A DNA stretch of 17,194 nucleotides. Source: Spirochaetaceae bacterium. GTDB lineage: Bacteria; Spirochaetota; Spirochaetia; SZUA-6; Fen-1364. The notes below the pieces were generated by a model that saw nothing but the letters and a program-made list of their open reading frames with translations, was not told where the DNA came from and did no database searches. Position numbers and translations under genes: made by a program. Of this stretch, positions 1 through 6,758 are shown one piece after another. Numbering within the stretch: position 1 is the first letter of the stretch; every line of letters begins with the position of its first letter. The DNA lies in NCBI GenBank assembly GCA_003170115.1, contig PMZS01000098.1, positions 1 to 17,194 of the forward strand, given 5' to 3'.

Positions 1-214
1 CAATGGAATGTCCCTCCGCCTGCCCGGCAACCATCAGGTTCGCAAGAACCGCCCTGCCGTCGAAGAGAATCGTATCCGCGCCGGTGAAACCTTCACGGTC
101 GTCCGCGCGGCGAACCGAAGGTATCCCCATCCTCTGGAGCAGCACCTGCAAGTTCTCCCCCGGTTCGGCCGGGATCGTGCGGACCACGCGGTTGAGGGTG
201 AAGGTGATGCTCAC
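1..214 (-). CDS. Molybdenum hydroxylase subunit with cysteine-less [2Fe-2S] ferredoxin-like domain (N-terminal part)
   Basis: The gene starts with GTG at 214 and runs off the left edge; 71 codons are visible. The GTG overlaps the stop of the upstream FAD-subunit gene (GTGA), so the two are probably translationally coupled. The sequence follows the N-terminal ferredoxin domain of xanthine dehydrogenase-family small subunits: MSITFTLN, then E-P-G-E-N-L, a loop at residues 35-50, ILFDGRAV, and AGQAEGHSI. In the family the loop reads C-x4-C-G-x-C and a fourth Cys follows the DGR segment. Here the loop reads RRADDREGFTGADT, the later stretch reads RAVLANLMV, and there is no cysteine in the visible part. 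The fold may persist without a cluster. The rest could be a normal small subunit or a large Mo-binding subunit fused to this domain; the window does not show which. Confidence 0.75.
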   Translation of the reverse strand, partial: MSITFTLNRVVRTIPAEPGENLQVLLQRMGIPSVRRADDREGFTGADTILFDGRAVLANLMVAGQAEGHSI

Positions 215-1002
215 CGTGCCGCCTTGCTTATAAGAGCCGCCAGCAGGTCGGCAACCATGACGCCCGCCATGTAGCGCTTGTACGCGACTGACGCATGCAT
301 GTCAGGGCGCGGCGTGAACTCCGCGCGCGCGAGTGCCTCGATGTCCTGCCGCGACGGGATCGGCGCACCGTCCAGCTTCCGCTCCGCCGCCGTGAGCCTC
401 ACCCGCCGCCCGCGGCAGTCGCTCAACACCAGCCTGGGCCGATCCAGCATCGGTGCAGCCGCGCGCGCGCTCACCGCGGCCACCAGTGAGCGCGGACTGT
501 GCGAAGTGCGTGACACGGCACTCACGGCAGCCGCAGCCTGCGCGGGAACCGAGACACCGAGGACGAGGCCGGTCCTGTTCTCATCGAGGAAACTCTCTAT
601 CGGCAGGAGCTTCTTCCTGCCCGCCACGGAGACTTCGGCATCAAGCACAATGAGCACGGGGATCACGGCAGAATCGTCAGGGGAAAGCCCGAACTCGCCG
701 CCCACGGTCACCATGTTTCGGAGCGTCCGCGAGGCGGTGAGGCGCGCCGCCTCACGAAGGGCGGAGGGCACGAGGGGACTGTCCACCAGCGCCTGGAATG
801 TGACCGACGCTCCAATGATGCACCGACCAGACTCGGTCTGGATCGAACCCAGCCCGAGGTTCTCCAGCGACACAAGCGTCGTGACGTTCTCCGCCCTTCC
901 CGAGTTCAGCCAGGTTCCTCCGCCGAGGTAGGCCGCCCCGGGGGCGGTTTTTGCCCTGACCGCTTCGGTCACCGTCTTCGGCCGCACGATGTCGGTGATC
1001 AT
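211..1002 (-). CDS. FAD-binding subunit of a molybdenum hydroxylase (xanthine dehydrogenase family)
   Basis: This 263-residue protein is the middle, FAD-carrying subunit that passes electrons from the Mo/Fe-S part to NAD or another acceptor. It begins MITDIVRPKTVTEAV, the typical opening of the family. The flavin pyrophosphate loop LGGGTWLNSG is at residues 26-35 and the second FAD motif is at about 95-105. That motif reads T-V-G-G-E where the family usually has T-[I/L]-G-G-N. The C-terminal domain contains the usual P-R-P-D...YKRYMAGV segment near residues 231-247. The frame stays open upstream to 1125, but 1002 is preferred because similarity starts there and a promoter ends 6 bp before it. 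It overlaps the next gene by 4 bp. With the nearby 8-oxoguanine deaminase it suggests purine oxidation, although the substrate cannot be read from this subunit. Confidence 0.9.
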   Translation of the reverse strand: MITDIVRPKTVTEAVRAKTAPGAAYLGGGTWLNSGRAENVTTLVSLENLGLGSIQTESGRCIIGASVTFQALVDSPLVPSALREAARLTASRTLRNMVTVGGEFGLSPDDSAVIPVLIVLDAEVSVAGRKKLLPIESFLDENRTGLVLGVSVPAQAAAAVSAVSRTSHSPRSLVAAVSARAAAPMLDRPRLVLSDCRGRRVRLTAAERKLDGAPIPSRQDIEALARAEFTPRPDMHASVAYKRYMAGVMVADLLAALISKAAR

Positions 1003-1008
1003 GGCGCG

Positions 1009-1037
1009 ATTGTACGTGCTTGCCGCCGGGAGGGCAA
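1009..1037 (-). promoter_or_regulatory. Sigma70-like promoter of the FAD-subunit gene, probably leaderless
   Basis: On the minus strand, TTGCCC (1037-1032) is followed after exactly 17 bp by TACAAT (1014-1009). The -10 box ends only 6 bp before the ATG at 1002, so transcription should begin at or next to the start codon. No Shine-Dalgarno sequence is present. The match is good, but the leaderless reading is inference. Confidence 0.5.
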
Positions 1038-1107
1038 GATCAAATCGGCGGAGCCACGCGGAAGTAATTTCAAAAAAAGACCGCCCCAGTTGTATCCCGT
1101 TCACGGT

Positions 1108-1134
1108 TTGACATCGCGGGTTCATTTCTATAGA
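1108..1134 (+). promoter_or_regulatory. Candidate promoter of the GNAT gene
   Basis: A perfect -35 box TTGACA (1108-1113) is followed by TATAGA (1129-1134) with a short 15-bp spacer. The Shine-Dalgarno-like GAAGGAAA begins inside the end of the -10 box (1133-1140) and precedes the ATG at 1145. The promoter is divergent from that of the molybdenum hydroxylase operon; the 142 bp between the two start codons hold nothing else I recognise. Confidence 0.4.
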
Positions 1135-1144
1135 AGGAAAGCAG

Positions 1145-1624
1145 ATGCTCGACTACACGCTTGTGACCACCAAGGCGACATATCGGCTCCTTACGCCACA
1201 GGATATCCCCTTCTTCCTCAAACTGGCCCAGGCGGAACATGCGGAGAGGCGGGAGGCTCCCCCCTTCGACGCGCAGAAGGTTCTCGCCACGGTCAAGGAG
1301 CTGCAGCCGGCACGGGGCAGGGGCTCGGTGTACGTGTTCGAGCGGGAACAGAAGATCGTCGGCTACTGCTTCCTCGTGAACTGCTGGAGCAGCGATGAGT
1401 GCGGCACCGTGCTCGTGGCCGACGATCTCTACGTCGTGCCCGAGCAGCGGGAAGAGATCGCCGCGGACTTCCTCACCCTGCTCGTGAAGGTAGCCCCGGC
1501 AGGGACAACGTCAATCCGCATCGAGGTGCCGCGGGCCGGCCGCGGCAGCGCGGCCCCGTTTGTCAAGCTCGGCTTCCGCGAGTCCGGCAAGAGCGCTTTC
1601 TCGATGAGGACCATGCGGACGTAG
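1145..1624 (+). CDS. GNAT-family N-acetyltransferase
   Basis: This 159-residue protein is a probable acetyl-CoA-dependent acyltransferase of unknown substrate. It begins YRLLTPQDIPFFLKLAQ, the usual first strand and helix of GNAT domains. A central G-Y-C-F strand (residues 74-77) follows, then DDLYVVPEQRE (about 93-103), which corresponds to the acetyl-CoA-binding motif A strand and turn; the classical Q/R-x-x-G-x-G/A is poorly kept there. The end FVKLGFRESGKSAFSMR is the typical C-terminal motif in which the tail returns to the sheet. AAGGA lies 5-9 bp before the ATG. It is transcribed divergently from the molybdenum hydroxylase genes, with no clear functional link. Family confidence is moderate to good; the specific activity is unknown. 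Confidence 0.75.
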   Translation: MLDYTLVTTKATYRLLTPQDIPFFLKLAQAEHAERREAPPFDAQKVLATVKELQPARGRGSVYVFEREQKIVGYCFLVNCWSSDECGTVLVADDLYVVPEQREEIAADFLTLLVKVAPAGTTSIRIEVPRAGRGSAAPFVKLGFRESGKSAFSMRTMRT

Positions 1625-1632
1625 CGCGCCCA

Positions 1633-1661
1633 TGGTCACGGGCGCCGAAATCCCCTATGAT
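1633..1661 (+). promoter_or_regulatory. Sigma70-like promoter of the parvulin gene, probably leaderless
   Basis: TGGTCA (1633-1638) and TATGAT (1656-1661) are separated by 17 bp, and the -10 box ends 6 bp before the ATG at 1668. The geometry matches that of the molybdenum hydroxylase promoter. There is no Shine-Dalgarno sequence before the ATG. Confidence 0.45.
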
Positions 1662-1667
1662 CGATCC

Positions 1668-1946
1668 ATGGAATGGCGCGCAAGTCACATACTCGTCAAG
1701 GACCGGCAACTGGCCAACGAGCTGCTGAAGAAGATCAAGCTGGGGGCAAGCTTCGAAGCCATGGCCCGCGAGCATTCAACGTGCCCCTCGAAATCGCGGG
1801 GCGGGGACCTGGGTTGGTTCGGTCCGGGGAAGATGGTGCCGGCGTTCGAGGCAGCCTGCACACGGCTTTCCCATGGCTCACTCAGCGACGTCGTGTCCAC
1901 GCAATTCGGCCACCACATCATCAAGCTGACAGGACGGAAGGACTGA
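1668..1946 (+). CDS. ppiC: Parvulin-type peptidyl-prolyl cis-trans isomerase
   Basis: This 92-residue stand-alone parvulin domain is about the length of E. coli PpiC and has no signal peptide, so it should act in the cytoplasm as a prolyl isomerase. Family motifs appear in order: ASHILVKD at residues 5-12, the helix GASFEAMAREHS at about 29-40, CPSKSRGGDLGWFGPGKMV at about 42-60 including the signature GGDLGWF, and the C-terminal FGHHIIKLTGR. The frame is open from an earlier ATG at 1632, but homology begins at MEWRASHIL and a -10 box sits 6 bp upstream, so 1668 is the better start. The gene converges on the amidohydrolase with only 24 bp between the stops and no visible terminator hairpin. 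Confidence 0.85.
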   Translation: MEWRASHILVKDRQLANELLKKIKLGASFEAMAREHSTCPSKSRGGDLGWFGPGKMVPAFEAACTRLSHGSLSDVVSTQFGHHIIKLTGRKD

Positions 1947-1970
1947 CCGGCGATCAGGGAGGAGCGCGGC

Positions 1971-3350
1971 TCAGGTTCGGGTGAGGCGCTCTGAAATCGC
2001 GTTCGCTTTCCCGATCAACTCCTCTTCCTCCACGCCCGTGAGCCTTCCCTTGTCGACCACGATCTTCCCATTGCAGATCGTGTACTCCGTACCATGATCG
2101 TAGCCGGCAAAAAGCAAGGCGGCGAAAGGATCCGAGAGGCTCCCGCAGTACTCCAGCCGGCCCACGTCGAAGACCGCGAGGTCAGCGGCGTATCCCTGCT
2201 GGACCATGCCGATGCCTTCGAACCCGAGCGCCTGGGCTCCAGTCACGGTGGCCATTTTCAGCACATCCCGCGCTCCAAGAGCGGCGCTTCCCTTCCACAC
2301 CCTCTGCAAAAGCAGCGCGTGACGCATCTCGCCCAGGAAGTCGGAGGAGTCGTTGCTGGCGGATCCGTCCACCGCGAGTGACACTGGGATCCCCAGGTCC
2401 AGCATGTCCCGCACCCGGCAGAAGCCGGATCCGAGGCGCATGTTGGAGGACGGGCAGTGCGCAATGTGCGCCCCGTGCGCATGCAATGTCTTCAATTCCT
2501 CGTCGTTGAAAAATATGCCGTGCGCGTAGAACACGTCGGGCCCGATGAACTCGCACCGCTCCATGAGCTCCACCGGCCGCACCCCGTACTTCGCCATGCA
2601 GAACTCGTTCTCATCGGCGGTCTCCGCCAGATGCGTGTGCAGCCGCACGCCGTGACGGCGCGCAAGCCGGGCAGACTGGAGCATGAGTCCTTCGCTCACG
2701 GAGAAAGGGCTGCACGGAGCAAGAACGACTTTACGCATTGACCGGGGCGCGGGGTCGTGGTAGGTGGCGATCGCCCGCTCGCTGTCGGCAAGGATCGTAT
2801 CCTCGTCCTGCACAACGGTATCCGGCGGCAGGCCCCCGTCCTTCCTGCCCAGGGACATGGAGCCCCGCGAAGGAGAGAATCGCATGCCCAGTTTTTCCGC
2901 CGCCTTGAACTGCAGTCCCGGAAAGTCGTCGTTTGCCCCCCGTGGATACAAGTACAAATGGTCCGTGGAGCAGGTGCAGCCTGTTTTCAGCAGCTCCCCC
3001 ATTGCGAGCACCGAGGACCAGTACACCGCTTCCCCGTCGATTCTCTTCCAGATCTCGTAAAGGTAGACCAGCCAGTCGAAGAGCTTCGCGTCCTGGACCG
3101 CCGGAAGATTGCGCGTCAGGGTCTGGAAGAAGTGGTGGTGAGTGTTCACGAAACCCGGAACGACAACGTGGTGGGAACAATCGATCACCCGCGCGTCCTT
3201 CGGCCGCGGGATCCCGCGCCCGATCTTCGCAATCAAGCCATCCTGAATCAGCACGTCGGCACCGCGGATCCCTTCGGAATCCGCCGAGGGCTGGATGTAA
3301 AAACAATCCTTCAGAAGCAGAGGAAGGTGCTGGCCCGAACTCATGTTCAT
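1971..3350 (-). CDS. Amidohydrolase, probable 8-oxoguanine deaminase
   Basis: This is a 459-residue metal-dependent hydrolase of the cytosine/guanine deaminase superfamily. Metal ligands are visible: H71 and H73 (NTHHHFF), H240 (HTHLAE), H277 (FYAHGIF) and D328 (AVDGSASND), with catalytic E243. The stretches QTLTRNLPAVQDAKLFDWL and TDHLYLYP are characteristic, as I recall them, of 8-oxoguanine deaminase and the annotated hydroxyatrazine ethylaminohydrolases, rather than of guanine or cytosine deaminase. The reaction would convert 8-oxoguanine to urate plus ammonia in the cytosol, which fits a molybdenum hydroxylase 1 kb away. Other aminohydrolase substrates remain possible. The start could be ATG 3350 or ATG 3344; a TATTAT box directly abutting 3350 favours 3344 on a leaderless message. 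No Shine-Dalgarno sequence is seen. Confidence 0.88.
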   Translation of the reverse strand: MNMSSGQHLPLLLKDCFYIQPSADSEGIRGADVLIQDGLIAKIGRGIPRPKDARVIDCSHHVVVPGFVNTHHHFFQTLTRNLPAVQDAKLFDWLVYLYEIWKRIDGEAVYWSSVLAMGELLKTGCTCSTDHLYLYPRGANDDFPGLQFKAAEKLGMRFSPSRGSMSLGRKDGGLPPDTVVQDEDTILADSERAIATYHDPAPRSMRKVVLAPCSPFSVSEGLMLQSARLARRHGVRLHTHLAETADENEFCMAKYGVRPVELMERCEFIGPDVFYAHGIFFNDEELKTLHAHGAHIAHCPSSNMRLGSGFCRVRDMLDLGIPVSLAVDGSASNDSSDFLGEMRHALLLQRVWKGSAALGARDVLKMATVTGAQALGFEGIGMVQQGYAADLAVFDVGRLEYCGSLSDPFAALLFAGYDHGTEYTICNGKIVVDKGRLTGVEEEELIGKANAISERLTRT

Positions 3351-3379
3351 ATAATATCAGAAGCATGGACGAGAGTCGT
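3351..3379 (-). promoter_or_regulatory. Candidate promoter of the amidohydrolase gene
   Basis: TATTAT (3356-3351) is a good -10 box. At 17-bp spacing the -35 position reads ACGACT, a poor match. Transcription would start near the second ATG (3344). The -35 position overlaps the palindrome at 3377-3388, so the promoter may be controlled through that site. Confidence 0.35.
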
Positions 3380-3388
3380 GACGTCACG
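3377..3388. promoter_or_regulatory. Perfect 12-bp palindrome in the divergent promoter region, candidate operator
   Basis: CGTGACGTCACG is a perfect inverted repeat with no spacer. It lies between the divergent amidohydrolase and flavoprotein genes, overlaps the -35 position of the first and ends 7 bp before the TTGACC of the second. A dimeric regulator bound here could control both genes. The regulator is unknown. Confidence 0.4.
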
Positions 3389-3395
3389 TGAGGGC

Positions 3396-3424
3396 TTGAC
3401 CTGTCGGGCGGGGTGTCCAATGCT
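3396..3424 (+). promoter_or_regulatory. Candidate promoter of the flavoprotein gene
   Basis: TTGACC (3396-3401) is a strong -35 box. With 17-bp spacing the -10 position reads AATGCT, which is weak (A, T and final T match), and it ends 7 bp before the ATG at 3432. The same short-leader geometry is seen at neighbouring genes. Confidence 0.3.
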
Positions 3425-3431
3425 TGGACTC

Positions 3432-4910
3432 ATGAATGATGCGAGAGTGGAGACTGATGTCCTCGTGATCGGGGGTGGTGGCGCCGGTCTGCTGGCCGCC
3501 GTTGAGGCGAAGAAGAAGGGTGCGGATGTCCTGATCCTCTGCAAGAAGGAAACGGGGAAGAGCGGCTGCACGCCGTACGCCGTAACGAATATCACCCGTT
3601 CGACGCCGCAGAGCGAAGGGGAGCTTTTCCGTCAGATGGTGGAAGTGGGAAGCTATCTCAACAATCAGGAGCTGCTCGAGGTATTCGTACGGGAGGTCGT
3701 GAGTGTCATTCCCGGCTTGAAGGAGTTCGGCGTGCCCATGACGGTGGCGGACGGGAGTCACTATCATCTCGAGAATTATCCCCAGGGCCCGCAGGAGAAC
3801 CTTCCCGGAATCTACAATGTCACCCCGAGCGCCGGTCGGCCGCTGAGCTTCAACCTCACTCTTCCGCTCAGGGAAGCGGCGGAGAAAATGGGGGTCAGAA
3901 TCATGGACCGCGTCCACGCCACGCGAATCCTGACCGTCGGCGGCGCCGCCGCGGGCGCTGTCGCGCTGAATCTCGCGGATGGCAGCCTCTTCCCCATATC
4001 GGCGAAGTGCGTCGTGATCGCGACCGGAGGGAGCGCGAGAATATATGAGAGATCGGACAATCCCGTGGATCTCACCGGCGACGGTTTCCACCTTGCATTC
4101 GAGGCCGGTGCCGACCTGGTGAACATGGAGCTCATGGCATTCAACCCGCTGAAGATCACCCCCGAGGTCCTGCGGATGATCCGCAGCGGCGCGCCCGACG
4201 AGAAGCTGATGAGCGTCGGGAGGGCGCACTACAACCTGGGCGGAATTCTGATCGATGTCCGGGCTGAGAGCACCATCAAGAACCTCTACGCCGCCGGCGA
4301 GGTGGCGGACGGCTTGCTTGGTGCCGCGCGGCTCGGGGGAACGGCGCTCGCCGCGGCCCTTGTCTTCGGAGCAATTGCCGGAAGGGAGTCGGGAGCTCGT
4401 GCCGCGCAGGTCCGGAGGAGCGAGATCCCCGCGGCGGGATTGGAGGACGAAGAGAAGAGGATTGCCGCCCTGACGCAGGGGACCGATGCGTCGCCGGCCG
4501 ATGTGCAGAAAGACGTGAAATCGATCATGTGGAAATATGCCGGCATGGCGAAGACCGAGCAAAGCCTCCAGGAGGCCTGCAAGAAGCTTGCAGAGTTGAA
4601 GGCGGTGTCCATGAAGGTCAAGCCCGGTGATGCCCGGGAGAAATGCCAGGCGGTCGAGGCGCATCTCATGGCGTATGTCGGAGAGCTCATTGCCGTGTCG
4701 TCACTGCAGCGCAGGGAGACACGGGGGCAGTTCTGGAGGTTGGACTATCCCAGATCCGACAACACAAACTTCTTCTTCAACGTGGTTCTCTCCCGGCAGG
4801 GAGACAAAATCGAGATTGGACGGAGAGCGGTCGTCACGACCCGCATGCGCATCCCCCCCGACAATCCGCTCGTTGGATGCGGGTGTTTCAATTACCTGAA
4901 GCCCCTTTGA
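3432..4910 (+). CDS. Fumarate reductase/succinate dehydrogenase-type flavoprotein lacking most of the capping domain
   Basis: This 492-residue FAD protein belongs to the SdhA/FrdA/AprA superfamily. The dinucleotide-binding loop GGGGAG is at residues 14-19, then KKETGKSGCTPYA, the strand VVIATGGSARIY before the second part of the FAD domain, HYNLGGI (266-272), and the FAD-closing segment NLYAAGEVADG...ARLGGTALAAALVFG. A helical domain (MWKYAGMAKTE) and the tail GCGCFNYLKPL follow. Between MELMAFNP (232-239) and HYNLGG only 26 residues remain, whereas E. coli FrdA has over 100 there, carrying the mobile capping domain and its catalytic arginine. The reading frame is otherwise intact, so the protein may do different chemistry or be non-functional. 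An in-frame ATG at 3420 is an alternative start. No Fe-S or membrane subunit lies beside it, and its substrate is unknown. Confidence 0.85.
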   Translation: MNDARVETDVLVIGGGGAGLLAAVEAKKKGADVLILCKKETGKSGCTPYAVTNITRSTPQSEGELFRQMVEVGSYLNNQELLEVFVREVVSVIPGLKEFGVPMTVADGSHYHLENYPQGPQENLPGIYNVTPSAGRPLSFNLTLPLREAAEKMGVRIMDRVHATRILTVGGAAAGAVALNLADGSLFPISAKCVVIATGGSARIYERSDNPVDLTGDGFHLAFEAGADLVNMELMAFNPLKITPEVLRMIRSGAPDEKLMSVGRAHYNLGGILIDVRAESTIKNLYAAGEVADGLLGAARLGGTALAAALVFGAIAGRESGARAAQVRRSEIPAAGLEDEEKRIAALTQGTDASPADVQKDVKSIMWKYAGMAKTEQSLQEACKKLAELKAVSMKVKPGDAREKCQAVEAHLMAYVGELIAVSSLQRRETRGQFWRLDYPRSDNTNFFFNVVLSRQGDKIEIGRRAVVTTRMRIPPDNPLVGCGCFNYLKPL

Positions 4911-4938
4911 GCTCGAGCCAGGGATGGAGGATGAGGGT

Positions 4939-5109
4939 ATGGAAGAGGATCGGGTCATCACCGTGCGGATACAGAAACTGAAGGACAGGTATGCGGTCAC
5001 CGTCGACGGCGGAGAGGGTATCGTGGTTGACGACGACTACTACCAACCCCGGACCAGTGAAGAAGTCGGCAAGCTCATCGAGCTGTGGCTGAACGGATTC
5101 GACACCTGA
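4939..5109 (+). CDS. Small hypothetical protein downstream of the flavoprotein
   Basis: This 56-residue acidic protein is not recognised. It alternates predicted strands (DRVITVRIQKLKDRYAVTV, then GGEGIVVDDDYYQ) with a C-terminal helix (SEEVGKLIELWLNGF), a compact beta-beta-alpha look. Two in-frame ATGs exist. GGAGG at 4926-4930 lies 8 bp before the ATG at 4939, which is preferred; the ATG at 4924 has no such site. It begins 28 bp after the flavoprotein stop and is probably co-transcribed, so a partner role is possible but unproved. Its stop converges on icd with 45 bp between and no obvious terminator. Confidence 0.6.
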   Translation: MEEDRVITVRIQKLKDRYAVTVDGGEGIVVDDDYYQPRTSEEVGKLIELWLNGFDT

Positions 5110-5154
5110 TTCGAGCCGTCTGCCACACGGGCGACGAGATCGGAATCGACGCCC

Positions 5155-6624
5155 TCAATCCTCTCCCTGCGCCCGCGTGAAGCCGGGCACGCCGTCGAAC
5201 TCGTTGAGCTTTTCCACGTGCATCCAGCGGTGCTTCGCGCCGACCAATGTCAGCACCTCCAGTACCTGTGCCTCGGTGAGGTCTCCCGCGGAATCGCGCT
5301 GCATCAGCCTGCATCGATAGTGGTCCACCGTATCGGTCATCGTTCCCGTGGAGGGATAGATCTTGGTGCCCCGGCTTTCCACCATCTTTAGCTCCACCGG
5401 ACTTCCCGCGACAAGGCCTTCGACGCTTTTGCCCAGCTGCTCCACGGGCAGGGTTGATTCCACGAACACGTCCACGCCCACGACGCGGCGCCGGGCCACT
5501 TTTACGAAATCGGGAGCGGAGGACACCGACGGCAGGCTCAGCGGACGGTATTCACGCACCTTCGCCTGTTTCGGCTTCCTGCCCAGCCTCGAGATCACCG
5601 CCTCGGTGAAGGCGGTCGTGGAGACTGCCCCCGCGTCTCCCACGACATCCCGGGTGAGCACGCCGTCCTCCAGGGCGGCGAGGACGCCCTGTTCAACCGC
5701 CACGGCGGCGGTCATCTCGCCGATGTGACGGAGCATGAGCGCGGCAGTCAGGATGAGCGCCGTCGGGTTGATCACGTTCTTGCCGGCATACTTGGGCGCC
5801 GAGCCGTGGACGGCCTCGAAGATCGCCACTTCCGACCCGATGTTCGCCGAGGGCGCGAATCCCAATCCCCCAATCAGCGCCGATGTGAGATCGCTCAGGA
5901 TATCGCCATTCATGTTCGTCGTGACGATCACGTCGAACTGCTCGGGCTTTTTGACGAGCTGGTGGGCACAGTTGTCGACTATGATGTGCTGGGCTTCGAT
6001 CTGCGGGTATTCCCTCGCCACCGCCTCGAATGTCCGCTTCATCATGCCCTCGGTGAACTTCATGATGTTGGACTTCGTGGCGCAGTGCACACGCTTCCGG
6101 CCCTCCGCAAGCGCGACCTCGAATGCCAGCCTCACGATCTTTTCGCATCCCTTGCGCGAGATGATCTTCAGGCATTGCGCCACGCCGGGCGTCTCCATGT
6201 GCTCGATCCCGGCATAGAGGTCTTCCACGTTCTCCCGCACCATCACCAGGTCGACGCCCCTCCCCGAATAGGGAGTGCGCACGCCGGGGAACTCCCGCAC
6301 GGGACGAATGTTGCCGTAGGTCTCGAAGAGCTTGCGCAGGGTGACATTCGCGCTTTTCTCTCCGAACCCCACCGGGGTTTCCAGGGGTCCCTTGAGCACG
6401 ACGCGTGATTTCCTGATCGACTCCAGTGTGTCCTGTGGAACTCCCGAGGCGATGCCTTTCTTGAACACGCTCGCGCCCGCCTGCCGTTCTTCCCATTCAA
6501 CCCTTGCCCCCGCGGCTTCGACAACCCGCCGTGCGGCGGAGACCACCTCCGGACCTATCCCGTCTCCAGGGATCAGCGTGACCATGGTCCTGCCGGACGA
6601 CGTGACATGCACTTTTCTCTCCAC
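5155..6624 (-). CDS. icd: Isocitrate dehydrogenase, Thermus-type with C-terminal extension
   Basis: This 489-residue enzyme oxidatively decarboxylates isocitrate to 2-oxoglutarate in the citric acid cycle. The N-terminal catalytic domain shows LIPGDGIGPE (17-26), the substrate-binding EKSANVTLRK, VRENVEDLYAGIEH, the catalytic-lysine segment CATKSNIMK, NMNGDILSDL with metal-binding aspartates, and the coenzyme loop HGSAPKYAGKNVINPTA. After about residue 340 an extra domain follows (RRVVGVDVFVE, VDHYRCR, then WMHVEKLNEFDG and the end GFTRAQGED). That extra domain matches, as I recall it, the C-terminal region of the Thermus thermophilus enzyme and is absent from E. coli Icd. The start is GTG with AGGAGGA 6 bp upstream; a later ATG at residue 14 would cut into the usual N-terminus. 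It is transcribed alone, convergent with the small hypothetical gene. Confidence 0.93.
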   Translation of the reverse strand: MERKVHVTSSGRTMVTLIPGDGIGPEVVSAARRVVEAAGARVEWEERQAGASVFKKGIASGVPQDTLESIRKSRVVLKGPLETPVGFGEKSANVTLRKLFETYGNIRPVREFPGVRTPYSGRGVDLVMVRENVEDLYAGIEHMETPGVAQCLKIISRKGCEKIVRLAFEVALAEGRKRVHCATKSNIMKFTEGMMKRTFEAVAREYPQIEAQHIIVDNCAHQLVKKPEQFDVIVTTNMNGDILSDLTSALIGGLGFAPSANIGSEVAIFEAVHGSAPKYAGKNVINPTALILTAALMLRHIGEMTAAVAVEQGVLAALEDGVLTRDVVGDAGAVSTTAFTEAVISRLGRKPKQAKVREYRPLSLPSVSSAPDFVKVARRRVVGVDVFVESTLPVEQLGKSVEGLVAGSPVELKMVESRGTKIYPSTGTMTDTVDHYRCRLMQRDSAGDLTEAQVLEVLTLVGAKHRWMHVEKLNEFDGVPGFTRAQGED

Positions 6625-6642
6625 GTGGAATCCTCCTGCTGC

Positions 6643-6671
6643 AAAGTACTGCGCAGCCTTGTGATTGGCAA
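6643..6671 (-). promoter_or_regulatory. Candidate promoter of icd
   Basis: TTGCCA (6671-6666) is followed after 17 bp by TACTTT (6648-6643). The predicted start would fall close to the AGGAGGA ribosome site (6637-6631), leaving a very short leader, so the assignment is tentative. The 134 bp between icd and the SMUG1 stop hold nothing else recognisable. Confidence 0.3.
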
Positions 6672-6758
6672 ATACTTCCCGCTACACTGCGCCGCATGAA
6701 CACTCAAGCTGCTCCTCGCGTGGAATTATGCGGCATTCATTCGGAGGGCTTTGGATCG

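Noticed and set aside
2757..3431. Long N-terminal extension of the flavoprotein frame
   Set aside because: It runs antisense through the conserved amidohydrolase. The FAD-binding loop starts about 14 residues after the ATG at 3432, as usual for the family, so the extension is not translated.
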